A model generated the notes under the pieces. It was not told where the DNA came from and did not search any database. It saw only the letters and a program-made list of their open reading frames with translations. Both the position numbers and the translations under genes were made by a program. DNA of 64,000 nt, taken from Pseudomonas sp. PSB18 (GTDB taxonomy: Bacteria; Pseudomonadota; Gammaproteobacteria; Pseudomonadales; Pseudomonadaceae). The DNA is taken from positions 94,575-158,574 of the forward strand of contig NZ_NOIN01000012.1 in NCBI RefSeq assembly GCF_014596565.1, given 5' to 3'. This document shows positions 57,571 through 64,000 of this stretch, in pieces (the first letter of the stretch is position 1; each line of letters begins with the position of its first letter).

Positions 57571-59022
57571 TCAGACCATCGGGTCGCCGACGTGGAGGAT
57601 TTTCATCCCGTTGGTGCCGCCGATGGTGTGGTAGCTGTCGCCCTTGGTCAGGATGACCCAGTCACCGGTCTGCACCACGCCGCGCTTGACCAGCTCGTCC
57701 ACCGCCGCCTGGCTGACTTCGCCCGGTTGCAGGGCGGCCGGGTCGAACGGCACGGTGTAGACGCCACGGAACATGGCGGCACGGGCCTGGGTTTCGCGGT
57801 GCGGGGAGAACGCGTAGATCGGCACCGAAGAACGGATGCGCGACATGATCAGCGGCGTGTAGCCACTTTCGGTCAGGGCGATGATCGCCTTTACGCCCGG
57901 GAAGTGGTTGGCGGTGTACATCGTCGCCAGGGCGATGCTCTCGTCGCAGCGTTCGAAAGTCTTGCCGATGCGATGGCTGGAGGTCTTGCCGGTCGGGTGC
58001 TTTTCCGCACCCATGCAGATGCGGGCCATGGCCTGCACTGCTTCGAGCGGGTATTGGCCGGCGGCGCTTTCGGCCGAGAGCATTACGGCGTCCGTGTAGT
58101 CGAGCACGGCGTTGGCTACGTCGGACACTTCGGCACGGGTCGGCATCGGGTTCTGGATCATCGACTCCATCATCTGGGTCGCCACGATCACCGCTTTATT
58201 GTGGCGGCGTGCGTGCAGGATGATCTTCTTCTGGATGCCCACCAGCTCGGCGTCGCCGATTTCCACACCCAGGTCACCACGGGCCACCATCACGGCGTCG
58301 GATGCCTTGATCAGGCCGTCGAGGGTTTCGTCGTCGGCCACGGCTTCGGCGCGTTCGATCTTCGCCACCAGCCAGGCGGTGCCGCCGGCTTCGTCGCGCA
58401 GTTGACGGGCGTATTCCATGTCAGCGGCGTCGCGGGGAAAGGACACGGCCAGATAGTCGACTTCCATTTCCGCGGCCAGCTTGATGTCGGCCTTGTCTTT
58501 TTCCGTCAGGGCCGGTGCCGTCAGGCCGCCGCCGCGGCGGTTGATGCCTTTATGGTCCGACAGCGGGCCGCCGATGGTCACGGTGCAGACCAGTTCGGTG
58601 GCGGTGGCGGTGTCGACGCGCATCACCACACGACCGTCGTCGAGCAGCAGTTCGTCGCCCACGCCGCAGTCCTTGACCAGGTCCGGGTAGTCGATGCCGA
58701 CCACCTGCTGGTTGCCTTCGGTCAGCGGATGGCTGGTGGAGAAGGTGAAGGTGTCACCGATCTTCAACTCGATGCGCTTGTTGGCGAATTTGGCGATACG
58801 GATCTTGGGGCCTTGCAGGTCACCCAGCAGGGCAACGAAGCGGCCGTGCTTAGCGGCGAGGTCGCGCACCAGCTTGGCACGAGCCTTGTGCTCATCGGGA
58901 GTGCCGTGGGAAAAATTCAGGCGGGCAACGTCCAGGCCAGCCAGAATCAGCTGTTCGAGAACTTCCGGCGAATTACTGGCCGGGCCAAGGGTAGCGACGA
59001 TTTTGGTGCGACGGACGGACAT
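57571..59022 (-). CDS. pyk: Pyruvate kinase
   Basis: A 483-residue glycolytic enzyme converting phosphoenolpyruvate and ADP to pyruvate and ATP. GAGGAGT precedes the ATG. Diagnostic stretches: RRTKIVATLGPASNSPE, DVARLNFSHG, GDLQGPKIRI, the catalytic/metal-binding KIERAEAVADDETLDGLIKASDAVMVARGDLGVE, ATQMMESMI and DAVMLSAESAAGQYP. The C-terminal allosteric domain is full length. It resembles the PykA type more than PykF. It is monocistronic with its own terminator. Confidence 0.95.
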   Translation of the reverse strand: MSVRRTKIVATLGPASNSPEVLEQLILAGLDVARLNFSHGTPDEHKARAKLVRDLAAKHGRFVALLGDLQGPKIRIAKFANKRIELKIGDTFTFSTSHPLTEGNQQVVGIDYPDLVKDCGVGDELLLDDGRVVMRVDTATATELVCTVTIGGPLSDHKGINRRGGGLTAPALTEKDKADIKLAAEMEVDYLAVSFPRDAADMEYARQLRDEAGGTAWLVAKIERAEAVADDETLDGLIKASDAVMVARGDLGVEIGDAELVGIQKKIILHARRHNKAVIVATQMMESMIQNPMPTRAEVSDVANAVLDYTDAVMLSAESAAGQYPLEAVQAMARICMGAEKHPTGKTSSHRIGKTFERCDESIALATMYTANHFPGVKAIIALTESGYTPLIMSRIRSSVPIYAFSPHRETQARAAMFRGVYTVPFDPAALQPGEVSQAAVDELVKRGVVQTGDWVILTKGDSYHTIGGTNGMKILHVGDPMV

Positions 59023-59183
59023 GCAAGACTCCTCAGGTTCAAGCGCCAGCGAAGGCTACTATGGTCTTTGGGTGTAGTCATTGTTCATGTGCACTACTTA
59101 TTCGTTTCTTTTTCGAAGTGAACATTCCCGAAGATTTTCACGCCTCTTTGGCCTGGATCACTCTTGTGGCCATGAGCATTCAT

Positions 59184-59317
59184 CTGTGGCGAGGGGATTT
59201 ATCCCCGCTGGGCTGCGAAGCGGCCCCAAAGCCCTGTTACTCGGTGTCTCAGGCGGATTGAGTCGCCGGTGTTGGGTCTGCTTCGCAGCCCAGCGGGGAT
59301 AAATCCCCTCGCCACAA
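59184..59317. repeat. REP doublet, family A
   Basis: Full inverted pair with ctgtggcgaggggattta at the left and aaatcccctcgccaca at the right. It fills much of the 373-base gap between pyk and the lipoprotein gene; the remainder should contain both promoters, which I cannot pinpoint. Confidence 0.85.
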
Positions 59318-59395
59318 GAGCGAGCCCGGCGTCATATAGAGTTGAAGATTTCTAAGGGTAGGCCGATACAGCGCTCAAGACAGGAGAACCTTCCC

Positions 59396-59770
59396 ATGCG
59401 ATTCGTGCTTTTTATTGCCCTGGCCCTGAGCATCACGGGCTGTACCCGGTGGTCGATGAACCACCACATGAACCTGGCCTACAAGGCCTACGACCGTGGC
59501 AATTGCGATCAGGTGATGCTCGAACTGTCCCAGGTCGACCGTGCCAGCCGGGCCCGTCGCTATATGCAGCCGGAAGTCTCGATGCTGCGCGGCCAGTGCC
59601 TGGAGCGGCAGAAGCTGTTCGTCGACGCAGCGCAGACCTACCAGTTCATCATCGCCCAATACCCCACCAGCGAATATGCCTTCCGCGCCCGTGCCCGGCT
59701 CGAAACCCTCGAAAGCCTGGGGCACTACCCGACCCGCAGTGCCTCGGCGATCCGCCCGACTGCATTCTGA
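59396..59770 (+). CDS. Small lipoprotein with TPR-like helices
   Basis: A 124-residue precursor from ATG 59396 (CAGGAGAA upstream). The signal MRFVLFIALALSITGC ends in a lipobox (SITGC), so the mature protein begins with a lipidated Cys; Thr at +2 predicts the outer membrane. The rest is helical with two TPR-like pairs: NLAYKAYDRGNCDQVMLELSQVDRAS and ECLERQKLFVDAAQTYQFIIAQYPTSEYAFRARARLETLE-type repeats, as in YbgF/BamD-like scaffold proteins. Function unknown; probably a protein-interaction module in the envelope. Confidence 0.78.
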   Translation: MRFVLFIALALSITGCTRWSMNHHMNLAYKAYDRGNCDQVMLELSQVDRASRARRYMQPEVSMLRGQCLERQKLFVDAAQTYQFIIAQYPTSEYAFRARARLETLESLGHYPTRSASAIRPTAF

Positions 59771-59787
59771 CCGCCAACGCGGCACAG

Positions 59788-59811
59788 CCGCCGAGGGAGA
59801 TTCCCCGGCGG
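59788..59811 (+). terminator. Hairpin after the lipoprotein gene
   Basis: ccgccgaggg / ccccggcgg stem with one bulge, 18 bases after the stop. It has no T-tract, so it is a weak terminator or stabilising hairpin. Confidence 0.4.
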
Positions 59812-59930
59812 ATGGCCGGCATCGCTACGGGCTGGCTTCTGTCCAAGCTTGAGCTATATTTGTACAACTCGTGGCTAGAGCAAGATCTCTAATGTCGAGG
59901 CAACACCTGTGACCGGCAGGAACAGGCTCA

Positions 59931-59948
59931 AGACGCTTGCAAGCGTCT
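59931..59948. promoter_or_regulatory. Perfect 18-bp palindrome upstream of the PilZ gene
   Basis: agacgcttgcaagcgtct is exactly self-complementary with no spacer, 91 bases before the PilZ start. The form suits a dimeric DNA-binding regulator. Confidence 0.5.
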
Positions 59949-60039
59949 GGCACCGGGATCGGGGAGAGCGGGCTCGCTTGGGCTCGTTCCGAAGCATTGG
60001 GTAGGTCCTCGTTGAGGGCTGGGAAAAGCGATACAAAAC

Positions 60040-60399
60040 ATGTACAAAAAACGTCGAATTGATCGGCAGGATCTGCCGTGCTTCTTGAAAGTGTTCAACG
60101 GCGTCAATGACAGGCTTATTGGTTATCTGGGGAACGTTTCTGAACAGGGTCTGATGCTGATCAGCACGCTGCCGTTGATGGTCGGCGCAGACTTTGAGCT
60201 GCACCTGAAAATCCCCGCCGACGAAGGGCCGCAGAAGAACATCAAGCTCAAGGCCACCTGCCTGTGGTGCCATGAAGACGTGACGCCACAGCATTTCGAC
60301 GCCGGCTTCAGCCTCCATGGGGCGCCGCCGGAGTACGGTCAGCTGGTCGGCGCGCTGCAGCATTACTTCAGTTTCCACTCGTTGCCGGCTTCGGCTTGA
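60040..60399 (+). CDS. PilZ-domain c-di-GMP receptor protein
   Basis: A 119-residue cytoplasmic single-domain protein. The c-di-GMP-binding signature is present: the arginine motif in KKRRIDRQDLP (RxxxR) near the N-terminus and GNVSEQGLML, a D/NxSxxG motif, at about 31-40. The barrel continues with FELHLKIPADEG, IKLKATCLWCHED and FDAGFSLHGAPPEYGQLV. Such proteins relay c-di-GMP levels to motility, polysaccharide or other targets. The closest possible sources here are the cyclases at 20285 and 55329. No clear ribosome binding site precedes the ATG. Confidence 0.85.
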   Translation: MYKKRRIDRQDLPCFLKVFNGVNDRLIGYLGNVSEQGLMLISTLPLMVGADFELHLKIPADEGPQKNIKLKATCLWCHEDVTPQHFDAGFSLHGAPPEYGQLVGALQHYFSFHSLPASA

Positions 60400-60477
60400 T
60401 GCCCGCCTGACTTTTGCCGGGCATACTTCAAGCCAGTGAGACAGGCGAGAGGCAAGGTCAGGCTGATCCCGACCCCT

Positions 60478-60566
60478 TGTGGGAGCGAGCCTGCTCGCGA
60501 TAGCGGTAGGGCAGTCACATCGATGCTGAATGGACCGCCCTCTTCGCGAGCAGGCTCGCTCCCACA
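60478..60566. repeat. REPIN, family B
   Basis: Inverted pair tgtgggagcgagcctgctcg / cgagcaggctcgctcccaca between the converging PilZ and DUF6124-like genes. Confidence 0.85.
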
Positions 60567-60606
60567 GGTCCTGCATCAACCTTTCACCTCACAGACCATT
60601 CGGTCT

Positions 60607-60975
60607 TCAGCGCTGAATCTTCTCTTCGCCGTCCAGCAGCCTCTCCAGCAACAACACCCCCATCTCGCCCATCTGGTGAATCGCCAGGGCCAGGTTGCGC
60701 GGGGCACCTTCCAGATCTTCCGATAAATCCAGAATCAGCGTGCTGACCGAGCAGAAGGTTTCGTAAGTGTGCGCGAGCATGCCTTCGGGATCGGCGTCGG
60801 GGGCGACGATGAAGTAATCCAGGTGCTTGGCGGCTTTCGGGTCGGGCTGGCCGTTGTCGGGCTTGAGGTAGTAGTCCAGGGCTCTTTGAGCGGCCTGGTC
60901 GAGCCTGGCGGGGTCGAGGGTTTCGTGGGGGGACAGTGGGTCGGTGTGCGGGGGATTGGGTGTTGGTTTGATCAT
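60607..60975 (-). CDS. DUF6124/DUF3077-like small protein
   Basis: A 122-residue soluble protein starting MIKPTPNPP, with a Pro-rich N-terminus, a middle stretch DQAAQRALDYYLKP, and a helical C-terminal half (MLAHTYETFCSVSTLILDLSEDL, RNLALAIHQMGEMGVLLLERLL). This pattern is common in Pseudomonas-restricted small proteins of unknown role with a helical bundle end. GGATAACGAAAC precedes the ATG; the GGAT is a modest ribosome binding site and can pair with a complementary stretch at the end of the upstream leader ORF. Function unknown. Confidence 0.72.
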   Translation of the reverse strand: MIKPTPNPPHTDPLSPHETLDPARLDQAAQRALDYYLKPDNGQPDPKAAKHLDYFIVAPDADPEGMLAHTYETFCSVSTLILDLSEDLEGAPRNLALAIHQMGEMGVLLLERLLDGEEKIQR

Positions 60976-61172
60976 GTTTCGTTATCCATTAAATGGGCTG
61001 CCACCGACTCGCGACTAAACGAGGGTGGCGGCTGAACGCAGGTTAGTCGACCGGGAGGATAACGAAAGAACCGGCGCGCCCGAGGGCGCCCTGCGCACAG
61101 CCACCATTAAGCACGGGGATAGGGAACCCGACTGGATGATGCTTATGCACTTCGTTATACCTCCGGGCGACT
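60976..61172 (-). promoter_or_regulatory. Candidate translational switch: one anti-SD element complementary to two ribosome binding sites
   Basis: On the minus strand, [GTTTAGTCGC ... GGAGGTATAACGAAG-TG] precedes the leader ORF and [GTTTAGTCGC ... GGATAACGAAAC-ATG] precedes the DUF6124-like gene. Between them lies an inverted copy, CTTTCGTTATCCTCC followed by CGACTAAC. That copy can pair with the first site (about 14 bp with one bulge, extended by the GTTTAGTCG arm) or with the second (11 perfect bp), but not both at once. A further gccacc/ggtggc stem lies just before the second site. Confidence 0.6.
61043..61150 (-). CDS. Possible 35-residue leader peptide ahead of the DUF6124-like gene
   Basis: A short frame starting with GTG at 61150 and preceded by an excellent GGAGGT eight bases upstream. 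It reads MHKHHPVGFPIPVLNGG, then CAQGALGRAGSFVILPVD, and stops 67 bases before the next start. There is no signal peptide or known domain. Its last codons (FVILPVD) are the reverse complement of both its own ribosome binding site and that of the next gene, so the coding content may be secondary to RNA structure. The frame runs further upstream to 61234, but without a ribosome binding site. Confidence 0.5.
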   Translation of the reverse strand: MHKHHPVGFPIPVLNGGCAQGALGRAGSFVILPVD

Positions 61173-61409
61173 AAACCCGACCGCTGGATATCAGCGACAC
61201 GAATCAAGTTACGGGGCAAGGCCAAGGCACACAAGCCGGCGGATTCTGGCGGATCTGTAGTCCGTTGCGCAAGGCGTTGTAGTCAGTCGGACAGCCCCTA
61301 CATCCTTCCGCCGCTCGTCGGTACTGTCGGAACTAACAGGTGTTTGAGCCTCGGACATTGGCTTCCAATGATCTACAACCTACGTGCCGCATTGCCGATG
61401 GAGCGAGCT
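61173..61409. other. Intergenic region before the Ig-like repeat protein
   Basis: About 240 bases with no gene, REP element or strong hairpin. It should hold the promoters for the leader/DUF6124 transcript (minus) and for the large repeat protein (plus). GGAG at 61400-61403 is the ribosome binding site of the latter. Confidence 0.4.
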
Positions 61410-64000
61410 ATGAGTATTGATGACGATGCTGAAAAAGGTGATGCAGACGAAGCGCCAAAGGAAACATCGTTGCAATCGTCAGAAAGTGATGAGAGTGAAA
61501 GTCACGTCGAGCTTTCTCGTATTGGCATTGAACAGGAAGATACTGAGTGGCCTGCTTCCAGCCGTGCAATTTCAGTTCTGGAGGTCATGCACAGCGGTCA
61601 AGTGGCGAAACTTGAAGTGACCTACACCTGGACTGCGGCCGGGACTGTATTTAACTGCTCGGGGGTTCAGTACTGGGTTACTGCTAATGGACGTCATGAA
61701 GGCGATGTTAGGTTAGGATTTTCTTCAGTGGGCAGTTGGTATCGCGAACTAACAACAAATGCTCGGCAAGATGGCGTATGGCATTTCTTATCGAGCACGC
61801 CAACGGGTGGGGCAGTAGAGGCAAACGCTTCAAAAGCGACCATAGAGTTTTCCTATGTATTTGACCGTAAGGGGGGAGACCCTACTGCCTGGACTTCTAT
61901 GGATGTGCATTATGCCCCTCCCCCTGTTATTGAATCTCCCTCCGGTGACATCGATACGCTACCGCTCACTGTGACAGGTAGGGGGGGCATCTATGGTCGT
62001 GGCTCAATTACCGTTCATAAAGTGAGCGATAACGGTCTTCTGCGCCAAGCTGACATTCGGCTCGATGGTAGCTGGACTGCCACGTTCGACATGCCAAGCG
62101 GGTTGGAGACACTGAGTTTTTACGCAGTGCAACAAGTAATGGGTTTCACATCCCCACACTCCAATCGGATGACGGTTAGCTTGGCTGGGACCACCCTTAC
62201 AACACCTGCGTCGAATGCGGTAGTACGAGCTGATCAACTTGTCTTCAAGGGGGCGGGATTTTCAGGTGCCCGGGTTTGGGTGGTCGTCCCCAATGTTGGA
62301 ACCGTGCTGTCTGAAACGGTTTCAGTCACTGAAGATAAAACATGGGAAGCCCGGGCGGTACCGTTGAATAATGGGTCTTACACGGCGCAAGCGGCATATC
62401 AAATAGGAAACGGGCCCGTTAAATATACCGTGGAGCACCGCCCGTTCACGGTGTTAGCCAAACCCGTCATCACGGCCCCTAGCGGCAATCAGAACATGTC
62501 ATTCACCCTGAGCGGAACGAACGCGCTGGCGGGCGCCACGGTTCGGGTGAAGATCGACTTCGACAACGTCGTTGTCGGTACTACAACAGCGGTAGCAAAC
62601 GGGTCTTGGAGCGCCGCTGTGCAAATGCCGAAGGCAGGTCCCACTTCGCTGGTGGCCGAGCAGGTTTATCAAAACGTGCCTTCGCAACGCAGCGACGCCC
62701 GGGCAGTCAAGATCAAGCCTCCAAAACTGACCAATATCCAGGTCACCTACCCCAGCCCCGGCACGGCGAAATTCTCCGGCACCGGTCACGTCGGTGCCAC
62801 GGTGGATGTCCATAAAACCGGCGTTAACGACCCGCAGGTCAGCACGGGCGTCAGTGGCGGCCAGTGGGCGGTGGAATGGTCCGATCAGCCGCCGGGAAGC
62901 TACTCGGTGGATATCCGGCAAAAACTCCCCGACGGTTCCGCCTGGATTCATTCGGATTGGAGCGACAGGCTCACGGTCACGATACCTGTGCCGATGCCGA
63001 CCTTGGAGGTTCAGATCGGCGGGGACCGCAAACCGGTGTTTGCCGGTATCGGTCACAGCTGGACGGGACAACCCGCGGCGCAGATCGAGGTGCTACGAGT
63101 GGGCGAATCGACGCCTGCCGTGCCGATTGTCGACGTCGCCAACAACCGCTGGTCAAGTGCTGCGGACGAAGCCTGGAATCCGGGGAGTTATTCCGTCGAA
63201 GCCCGGCAGTTGTTCAATAACCTCTCTTCCGAGCCCACTTCAAGGCAATTCGTTATCCGGGCCCCGGTCCCCACCGTGGAGGTTCGCCAGGACGGCCTGA
63301 CTCCGCGCTTCTCCGGCACCTGCCTGAATGGTGCGCAGGTGCAGCTTCAGTTCGATGGGGACCCGAATTCCCCCTATGCCGCGCAAGTGAGCGGCGCGAC
63401 CTGGAGTTTTACCCGGACGGAGCCTTTCATGCCCGGCACTTATACCGCCAGGGTGACCCAGTCCTTCGGTGGCCAGACCTCGGATGAGGTGTCCCAACCG
63501 TTCGAGGTCGTCGTGTTGCGGCCGGTCATCACCTCACCGGTGAATGATGAAGAGGTGGACCACAACCCGATCATCCAGGGCTCGGGTGGTATCCCTGGGG
63601 CTTTGATGCGTGTATTTGATTTCGTGTCAGAAACCCTTCTCGGCGAAGCCGAGGTCACCGACAACGAATGGTCGGTGCCCCTTACCGAGGATCTCGCGTT
63701 TGGCGACCAAAAGGTTTACGCGGTCCAGCAGTACGGCGAGTCTCCTTCCGAGAAAAGCGAGCCCGTCAGCTTCAAGGTGATCCTGTTTCCGCCCACCATC
63801 GACCATCCCCAGCCGGGCGATGCCATTGCCCGGGTCTCGGTCATTGACGGCTATGCCCGCAAAGTGTCGGGGTTGGACACCGCGACCGTCGAGTTGTGGC
63901 TCGACGGTGCGGACGAGCCTTTGGCAAGGGTGCGGGCCAGAGGCAACGATGGCTACTGGTTCTATGACGCGCACCTGCCGGTAGGCACCTATACGCTGCG
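61410..64000 (+). CDS. Large repetitive protein with bacterial Ig-like modules, truncated by the window end
   Basis: The frame opens at ATG 61410 (GGAG six bases upstream) and is still open at 64000; 863 residues are visible. The first 45 residues are acidic (MSIDDDAEKGDADEAPKETS), with no signal peptide. After a distinct N-terminal domain (about 50-180) come at least eight modules of 80-95 residues, each with a G-x-G ... G-A-x-V strand, a W-S/T strand, a G-x-Y-T/S turn and often a Q-x-F/Y strand (for example FSGTGHVGATVDV, GQWAVEW, PGSYSVDIRQ). This is an Ig-like/adhesin-type array. The first kilobase is clearly more AT-rich than the rest. Export, if any, would need a non-Sec route. Function unknown; an adhesin or large surface protein is likely. 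Confidence 0.75.
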   Translation, partial: MSIDDDAEKGDADEAPKETSLQSSESDESESHVELSRIGIEQEDTEWPASSRAISVLEVMHSGQVAKLEVTYTWTAAGTVFNCSGVQYWVTANGRHEGDVRLGFSSVGSWYRELTTNARQDGVWHFLSSTPTGGAVEANASKATIEFSYVFDRKGGDPTAWTSMDVHYAPPPVIESPSGDIDTLPLTVTGRGGIYGRGSITVHKVSDNGLLRQADIRLDGSWTATFDMPSGLETLSFYAVQQVMGFTSPHSNRMTVSLAGTTLTTPASNAVVRADQLVFKGAGFSGARVWVVVPNVGTVLSETVSVTEDKTWEARAVPLNNGSYTAQAAYQIGNGPVKYTVEHRPFTVLAKPVITAPSGNQNMSFTLSGTNALAGATVRVKIDFDNVVVGTTTAVANGSWSAAVQMPKAGPTSLVAEQVYQNVPSQRSDARAVKIKPPKLTNIQVTYPSPGTAKFSGTGHVGATVDVHKTGVNDPQVSTGVSGGQWAVEWSDQPPGSYSVDIRQKLPDGSAWIHSDWSDRLTVTIPVPMPTLEVQIGGDRKPVFAGIGHSWTGQPAAQIEVLRVGESTPAVPIVDVANNRWSSAADEAWNPGSYSVEARQLFNNLSSEPTSRQFVIRAPVPTVEVRQDGLTPRFSGTCLNGAQVQLQFDGDPNSPYAAQVSGATWSFTRTEPFMPGTYTARVTQSFGGQTSDEVSQPFEVVVLRPVITSPVNDEEVDHNPIIQGSGGIPGALMRVFDFVSETLLGEAEVTDNEWSVPLTEDLAFGDQKVYAVQQYGESPSEKSEPVSFKVILFPPTIDHPQPGDAIARVSVIDGYARKVSGLDTATVELWLDGADEPLARVRARGNDGYWFYDAHLPVGTYTL

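Noticed and set aside
57424..59121. 565-codon plus-strand open frame over pyruvate kinase
   Set aside because: It is the shadow of pyk. It begins in a REPIN and crosses an intrinsic terminator.
1..64000. tRNA, rRNA, tmRNA, CRISPR array, integrase or classical insertion sequence
   Set aside because: I looked on both strands and saw no cloverleaf-type sequences, rRNA signatures, spacer arrays, integrase motifs or IS-type terminal repeats with a full transposase; the only transposase-like gene is the RAYT.

Overview
The window looks like chromosomal DNA from a fluorescent-group Pseudomonas. GC content is high, REP/REPIN repeats are dense and of Pseudomonas type, and the gene content fits: divergent metR-metE, class I fumarase, a KgtP-like transporter beside a DctBD-like system, a TcdB/SpvB-type toxin-complex protein and many c-di-GMP proteins. 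I see no tRNA, rRNA, CRISPR array, prophage or classical insertion sequence. The only transposase is a REP-associated (RAYT) one. Species assignment is inference.

Layout. 1-2264: 3' end of a CS1/alpha-type fimbrial operon (tip adhesin end, chaperone, two pilins). 2277-5399: class A penicillin-binding protein. 5509-6344: RAYT gene between two REP doublets. 6615-8036: ProY-like permease. 8105-12044: opgD followed by a GH3 beta-glucosidase, with a perfect 19-bp hairpin over the opgD ribosome binding site. 12341-13960: FMN-dependent glutamate-synthase-like protein.

14216-24173 is a signalling hub. A five-gene minus-strand operon encodes receiver-PAS-GGDEF-(dead EAL), receiver-(degenerate GGDEF)-EAL, a di-haem peroxidase, a DAHL-type histidine kinase and a receiver-histidine kinase. 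A receiver-YN-GYP gene diverges from it. The three minus-strand receivers are close paralogues.

24387-25951: NUDIX protein, a LysE-type exporter broken by a one-base frameshift, and a GNAT protein. 26065-29404: metR/metE. 29665-30684: secreted alpha/beta hydrolase. 30877-39400: LysR regulator, then a ThDP 2-keto-acid decarboxylase (AruI-like), aldehyde dehydrogenase and PotDBCA-like importer, with two REPINs between the binding-protein and permease genes. 39527-43771: AraC regulator, small oxidoreductase genes, a secreted 13-residue-repeat protein and a membrane protein. 43946-48669: KgtP-like permease with a sigma-54 promoter, next to a DctD/DctB-like pair. 48792-53243: a TcB toxin-complex protein with no TcA or TcC in view. 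53439-59022: fumarase, membrane diguanylate cyclase, 2Fe-2S flavoreductase, pyruvate kinase. 59396-60975: small lipoprotein, PilZ protein and a DUF6124-like gene preceded by a leader ORF and a possible translational switch. 61410-64000: start of a large repetitive Ig-like protein that runs off the window.

Recurring theme: surface and biofilm functions (fimbriae, osmoregulated glucans, five c-di-GMP-related proteins, Ig-like repeat protein, toxin complex) beside nitrogen and carboxylate metabolism. About 19 REP elements of at least three families sit almost only between genes.
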